Positions 20,668-23,140 of a stretch of 23,140 nucleotides of DNA are shown piece by piece; the first letter of the stretch is position 1; every line of letters starts with the position of its first letter. Below the pieces are notes generated by a model. It was not told the origin of the DNA and made no database searches. It was given only the letters and a program-made list of their open reading frames with translations. The stretch covers positions 1 to 23,140 of IMG/VR virus record IMGVR_UViG_3300029319_000539. The stretch is one strand, 5' to 3'. The position numbers were made by a program, and so were the translations under genes. The DNA is from a virus.

Positions 20668-20675
20668 CAAATATA
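20668..20675 (-). promoter_or_regulatory. TATATTTG (-7-type) box directly before the ninG unit
   Basis: A perfect TAnnTTTG match 4 nt upstream of ATG 20663. If it is the -7 box, the transcript would start at or next to the ATG. No TTTG was found at the -33 spacing, so this is tentative. Confidence 0.35.
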
Positions 20676-20684
20676 TTTAAAATT

Positions 20685-20726
20685 AAAGAAAAGAAAGAAA
20701 AAGTAAACAAAAAGAAAGAAAAGAAA
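20685..20726. repeat. Homopurine mirror repeat, 18 + 6 + 18 nt
   Basis: The plus-strand arm at 20685-20702 consists only of A and G; the arm at 20709-20726 is its exact mirror image (same strand, reversed order) around GTAAAC. A purine-pyrimidine mirror repeat of this kind is the signature of intramolecular triplex (H-DNA). It lies in the non-coding gap between the membrane micro-gene and the ninG unit. Confidence 0.7.
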
Positions 20727-20815
20727 AGCCCTACCAAGAAAAGAAAATAATTAAAATACCTGATCCAAGTGCCTTCCAACTTTATTAGGTTGCACAAGTT
20801 TTGCTATAAGCAAGA

Positions 20816-20823
20816 CAAATATA
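20816..20823 (-). promoter_or_regulatory. TATATTTG (-7-type) box at the left end of the lysis block
   Basis: A perfect TAnnTTTG match just past the stop of the 44-aa membrane gene. It would give a leader of about 150 nt, including a GTGC...GCAC hairpin (about 20769-20795) and the mirror repeat. No -33 box is seen. Confidence 0.3.
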
Positions 20824-20826
20824 TAA

Positions 20827-20961
20827 TTATTTTTTTAATTTGAATTTTGAAAAAGAAAACATATCAAACACAAACTTTACTAATGCTATAAATAATATAA
20901 CTGTAAATATGTTAATATGTGATTCTCCACAAAATCCTAATATATGTTTTATTGTTTCCAT
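20827..20961 (-). CDS. 44-aa membrane micro-protein
   Basis: Begins at ATG 20961 in the stop codon of the upstream basic micro-gene (TAATG) and ends at TAA 20827. METIKHILGFCGESH is followed by one membrane span of about 18 residues (INIFTVILFIALVKFVF) and a basic end (FSKFKLKK). I recall similar short 'LGFCGE.H' membrane proteins in the lysis blocks of these phages. Its location beside holin candidate and amidase suggests a lysis role, which is inference. Confidence 0.65.
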   Translation of the reverse strand: METIKHILGFCGESHINIFTVILFIALVKFVFDMFSFSKFKLKK

Positions 20962-21095
20962 TATCTACCTTGACCTCTATATCTTTTTTTGTAATTTTTA
21001 CTTTGCTTTACTTTACTCATTTTAGTTTTTGAGTGTACACCTTTACGTTTTCTACTTTTAGATTTATAAACATTTACTTTTACTTTTCGTGCCAT
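20961..21095 (-). CDS. 44-aa very basic micro-protein
   Basis: Frame from ATG 21095 (within the stop of the holin candidate, TAATG) to TAA 20961. Almost half of the residues are Lys or Arg: MARKVKVNVYKSKSRKRKGV, then KQSKNYKKRYRGQGR. Proteins with the same 'KGVHSK...KNYKK.YRGQGR' pattern are, by memory, common in Bacteroidetes phages. It could bind nucleic acid or neutralise packaged DNA, but no experiment is known to me. Confidence 0.7.
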   Translation of the reverse strand: MARKVKVNVYKSKSRKRKGVHSKTKMSKVKQSKNYKKRYRGQGR

Positions 21096-21553
21096 TACTT
21101 GTTACCTTTAACTGCACTACCATAATAAAAACCAAAAATAGATAACACTATCCCTTGACTTATACCTAAAATATTTATAAATACTTCCTTGTTATTCTCA
21201 GGTACTTCAAGATAAACTACAGCATATATCATAAAACAAAAACTTATTAAACCGACTACACCTGTAAAAGAGTGCATATAATCTGTTTTACCTGTTTTAG
21301 CTATTTCTATTTCTCTTTTTCTTGCACTATCTCTATCTGCAACTTCAAGCTCGTACATTTCTGTTATTTGTGAGTGTATCATTTTTTTATCCTCTGCTGA
21401 TATATTTTTGTCTTTTGAAACTAAATTTTTAACAATACCTAATACACCTGCATCTGGTAATAAGTCTCCAGCTACACCTAATATATTTGGTGCTATACCT
21501 CCAATAATTTTACCAAGTTTAGTTTCTTTAAATTTTTTTTTAGGCTTACTCAT
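21095..21553 (-). CDS. Putative holin
   Basis: A 152-aa protein with a basic N-terminus (MSKPKKKFKETKLGKIIGG), an amphipathic middle with EVADRDSARKREIEIAKTGK, and two membrane spans near the C-terminus, about 94-114 (FTGVVGLISFCFMIYAVVYL) and 126-146 (NILGISQGIVLSIFGFYYGS), closing with a basic tail. This arrangement and its position directly after the amidase gene (8-nt overlap) fit a holin that makes inner-membrane holes for the endolysin. I recall the 'ADRDSARxREI...' motif from phage holins of gene-transfer or 3TM type. Direct evidence for pore formation is absent. Confidence 0.6.
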   Translation of the reverse strand: MSKPKKKFKETKLGKIIGGIAPNILGVAGDLLPDAGVLGIVKNLVSKDKNISAEDKKMIHSQITEMYELEVADRDSARKREIEIAKTGKTDYMHSFTGVVGLISFCFMIYAVVYLEVPENNKEVFINILGISQGIVLSIFGFYYGSAVKGNK

Positions 21554-21971
21554 TACTTATTAATTTATATTCTTCTTTAGCGTCATAAGACGGACATTCT
21601 TTTTTATCTGTAAAATCTTTATGGCCATATACTATAGCTTCTGGGTGTTTAATTTTAAGATCGCAAAGTAAATTATGTATGGCCTCTGTTTGTTCAGGTG
21701 TTCTCGTATCTTTCCAACTTTCCATATTTTTATCCATACCACCAATATAACATACTCCAATACTATCTTTGTTATGTCCTGCAACGTGCGCACCTGTTTT
21801 TTCTACAGGCCTACCTCCTTGCACAGTACCATCAAGTTTAATAACATAATGATAGCCACAGTCTGACCATCCATTACCTTTAACGTGCCATTCTCTTATA
21901 TCTTCTACATCAAAGTCTTTAAACTCAGGTGTAGCTGAACAATGTACTATAAGTTTATTTATTTTTCTCAT
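21546..21971 (-). CDS. N-acetylmuramoyl-L-alanine amidase (T7 lysozyme-like endolysin)
   Basis: A 141-aa amidase_2 domain with all catalytic residues of T7 lysozyme in place: zinc ligands His10 (IVHCSATP), His117 (VYGHKDF) and Cys126 (KKECPSYDA), with Tyr40 (DCGYHYVI) and Lys124 as the catalytic helpers. It cuts the amide between N-acetylmuramic acid and L-Ala in peptidoglycan. There is no signal peptide, so it depends on a holin to reach the cell wall; the holin candidate follows with an 8-nt overlap. Unlike T7 lysozyme it lacks a recognisable N-terminal extension for RNA polymerase inhibition. Confidence 0.92.
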   Translation of the reverse strand: MRKINKLIVHCSATPEFKDFDVEDIREWHVKGNGWSDCGYHYVIKLDGTVQGGRPVEKTGAHVAGHNKDSIGVCYIGGMDKNMESWKDTRTPEQTEAIHNLLCDLKIKHPEAIVYGHKDFTDKKECPSYDAKEEYKLISNE

Positions 21972-21987
21972 AAGACATCAATTTGAA

Positions 21988-22326
21988 TTAATTTGTGCTT
22001 ATTCTTCTAATCGGTGTTTTATTGTTTATAAGGTCTTGTATTTCTTTGACAGGTGTATCTATTGATAATGAGATCCCACCATCATACTTGCCTATTAAAT
22101 TTCTGTCTCTATAAATAAATATTACAGGTACGGATTTTATTTGTTGTTTTACACTTGGTTTTTGTTCTTCTAATAATGCTGTTACTATTTTAGCACCTTT
22201 AATTTTATTAAGGTCTTTATAATCGTTTTTATAGTTCCAACTACTATTAATATGTAAAACTGTATATTCTTGACTGCTACCTAATGCAAATGCAAATAGT
22301 GCAATTAGGACAAATATCTGTTTCAT
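21988..22326 (-). CDS. Secreted thioredoxin-fold-like protein without CxxC
   Basis: A 112-aa protein with a signal peptide at 1-19 (MKQIFVLIALFAFALGSSQ) and a mature part that follows a thioredoxin-like pattern: YTVLHINSSWN (21-31, strand then the site where CxxC would be), KIKGAKIVTALLEEQKP, and SVPVIFIY (65-72) with the cis-Pro position. No CxxC is present, so it is not a disulfide oxidoreductase; it has no cysteine at all. I recall related short secreted proteins from the same gene neighbourhood in marine Bacteroidetes phages. Export to the periplasm next to the lysis genes suggests envelope targeting. Confidence 0.65.
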   Translation of the reverse strand: MKQIFVLIALFAFALGSSQEYTVLHINSSWNYKNDYKDLNKIKGAKIVTALLEEQKPSVKQQIKSVPVIFIYRDRNLIGKYDGGISLSIDTPVKEIQDLINNKTPIRRISTN

Positions 22327-22604
22327 TTCTGTATAATTTCATATAGTTTTTCATCTATTCTATCTAATTTTTCTGAGTTCTCTTGTACTTGTTCTGCTGT
22401 GTTTTCAATAGTCTCCCTTATAAGCTGGTCTTTCAGGTCATACTCTGTCCTTGTAAGTTCAGGTTTTGGTAATTCTTTTGCGAGTTCTATCTCAGCAGTT
22501 AAGGTAAAATATAAACCAGCAAGTGATATAGCACCTGCTAAAATTAAACCTATTGTTTTTAAATCAAGTTTTACTTGAGTTTCCTCATTTATTACTTTGC
22601 TCAT
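22323..22604 (-). CDS. Membrane-anchored coiled-coil protein, spanin/Rz-like or holin accessory
   Basis: Taking ATG 22604 gives a 93-aa protein: MSKVINEETQVKLDLKTIGL, a membrane span at about 19-37 (GLILAGAISLAGLYFTL), PKPELTRTEYDLKDQL, and a C-terminal coiled coil. An ATG at 22634 would add ten residues, but 22604 has GAAATTGAAAACA before it and reduces overlap with the upstream gene from 50 to 20 nt. One span plus a coiled coil resembles Rz-type inner spanins; no partner o-spanin lipoprotein was recognised. It overlaps the next gene by 4 nt. Confidence 0.65.
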   Translation of the reverse strand: MSKVINEETQVKLDLKTIGLILAGAISLAGLYFTLTAEIELAKELPKPELTRTEYDLKDQLIRETIENTAEQVQENSEKLDRIDEKLYEIIQK

Positions 22605-22854
22605 TGTTTTCAATTTCTTGAATAGAGCCATCATTCAAATCAATATTGACCTTGCCATATTTACCTTCTAACTTTTGCATATATTTATTTAAGTCTTTTT
22701 GAGTTTCTAAGTTTTCTTGCACCAGACTATCCATCTGTGCTTTTGCTACTTCTCTTTGCTCATACTTTTGACCTATTGCAATATAGTTTTTAGTTTTACT
22801 ATCAAATGAATCTTTGATGTACTCTAATTCGGATTTTTCTAATTTTTTACTCAT
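22585..22854 (-). CDS. Coiled-coil phage protein, 89 aa
   Basis: A soluble helical protein beginning MSKKLEKSELEYIKDSFDSK, coiled coil over about 5-65, then GKYGKVNIDLNDGSIQEIEN. The 'KYGKV.I.L.DG.I' ending is shared by a small protein family I recall from marine phages. It may be a tail-fibre chaperone or lysis accessory, but the function is unknown. A TATATTTG box lies 16 nt upstream of its ATG. Confidence 0.65.
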   Translation of the reverse strand: MSKKLEKSELEYIKDSFDSKTKNYIAIGQKYEQREVAKAQMDSLVQENLETQKDLNKYMQKLEGKYGKVNIDLNDGSIQEIENNEQSNK

Positions 22855-22870
22855 AATTTTATATTTTATT

Positions 22871-22878
22871 CAAATATA
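22871..22878 (-). promoter_or_regulatory. TATATTTG (-7-type) box before the lysis block
   Basis: A perfect TAnnTTTG match in the 30-nt gap between the partial right-hand gene and ATG 22854. It would give an mRNA leader of about 10 nt. A TTTG at the -33 position was not found. Confidence 0.35.
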
Positions 22879-22884
22879 ATAAAT

Positions 22885-23140
22885 TTACCATTCTGGTCGT
22901 AATACAACGTCAGTTGGTTTTTCAAGTTTACTAATTTGATCTGATAAGTCAGCTTTCATAGAATCTACATCTAATTTAGCTTCTAACCATTCAACAACAT
23001 CAGATTTTTGTAAATTATCATACTCGATAAAATTATCTTTGTCATACTCAACACCCATAGTGCCTATCATATTAACAGAATAATCTCCTTTGTTTGCATA
23101 ATAGCCCCAATGTATATTATATATAACATTACTATTTTTG
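22885..23140 (-). CDS. Conserved short phage protein, C-terminal part (runs off the right edge; DUF7936-like)
   Basis: The frame stays open to the right edge, well upstream of the first internal ATG (23070), so the gene begins outside. The visible 84 residues include NVIYNIHWGYYANKGDYSVN, MIGTMGVEYDKDNFIEYDNL and DVVEWLEAKLDVDSMKADLS, ending in VVLRPEW. I recall a widespread short family in marine phages with 'IHW...G.....GT.G..Y....F..Y..L....V..W.......' and a Pro-Trp end, which I would name DUF7936 from memory. The role is unknown; such proteins usually accompany tail-fibre genes. Confidence 0.6.
   Translation of the reverse strand, partial: KNSNVIYNIHWGYYANKGDYSVNMIGTMGVEYDKDNFIEYDNLQKSDVVEWLEAKLDVDSMKADLSDQISKLEKPTDVVLRPEW

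Noticed and set aside
1-23140. tRNA genes, CRISPR arrays, insertion sequences, integrase and attachment sites
   Set aside because: I saw no clover-leaf-like sequence, no spaced direct repeats, no transposase or integrase frame and no duplicated att-like core.

Overview
This window looks like the interior of a double-stranded DNA tailed-phage genome that infects a member of the Bacteroidetes, most likely a marine flavobacterium. Every convincing gene lies on the minus strand, packed with 1-26 nt overlaps and without tRNAs or host-like metabolic genes. By eye the DNA is about 30% G+C. Start codons are preceded by A/T-rich leaders instead of Shine-Dalgarno sequences, and a DUF3127 single-strand-binding-like protein, a family concentrated in Bacteroidetes, is present. 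A tape measure of 571 aa, a tail-tube candidate and a frameshifting tail-assembly chaperone point to a long-tailed (siphovirus-like) virion.

Transcription runs from right to left. 23140-20827 is a lysis and accessory block: a coiled-coil protein, membrane proteins, a secreted thioredoxin-like protein, a T7-lysozyme-type amidase, a holin candidate and two micro-proteins. 20663-14029 is the DNA-processing block: a NinG-like nuclease, an OB/SSB-like pair including DUF3127, DUF3310, a DnaB/RecA-like helicase ATPase, a sigma-70-like factor, a GIY-YIG-like protein, two PD-(D/E)XK nuclease candidates, several small proteins and a protein resembling the DNA-binding domain of DnaA. 13965-12144 carries the small and large terminase. 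12023-4752 is the tail module, ending in the tape measure. 4719-933 is the head module (protease, Cys-rich micro-protein, scaffold candidate, decoration candidate, major capsid protein). 862-338 is the tail-tube candidate and 250-1 the start of a further gene. No portal gene was recognised, and no primase or DNA polymerase lies here.

The most interesting result is a regulatory one. Five sites, all in the structural half, share a two-part element: AAAAT, exactly 13 nt, CGATATAT, 3 nt, then TAT. Four of the five place CGATATAT exactly 4 nt before an ATG; the fifth lies 45 nt before the small terminase. Two sites sit between a strong terminator and a start codon with almost no spare DNA. I infer a phage late-promoter family giving leaderless mRNAs, perhaps recognised by the phage's own sigma-like protein (16945-17424). 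The replication and lysis half lacks this element and instead has a few matches to the host-type TAnnTTTG box.

Other notable points are: a -1 frameshift at a T9 run that fuses the tail-assembly chaperone to an 84-residue extension ending in ATGA overlap with the next gene; a roughly four-fold excess of GGCC (at least 41 copies, 16 of them AGGCCT) in all reading frames; a perfect 18+18 nt homopurine mirror repeat; a NinG protein that has lost three of its four zinc-binding cysteines; and seven small genes of 27-58 codons.
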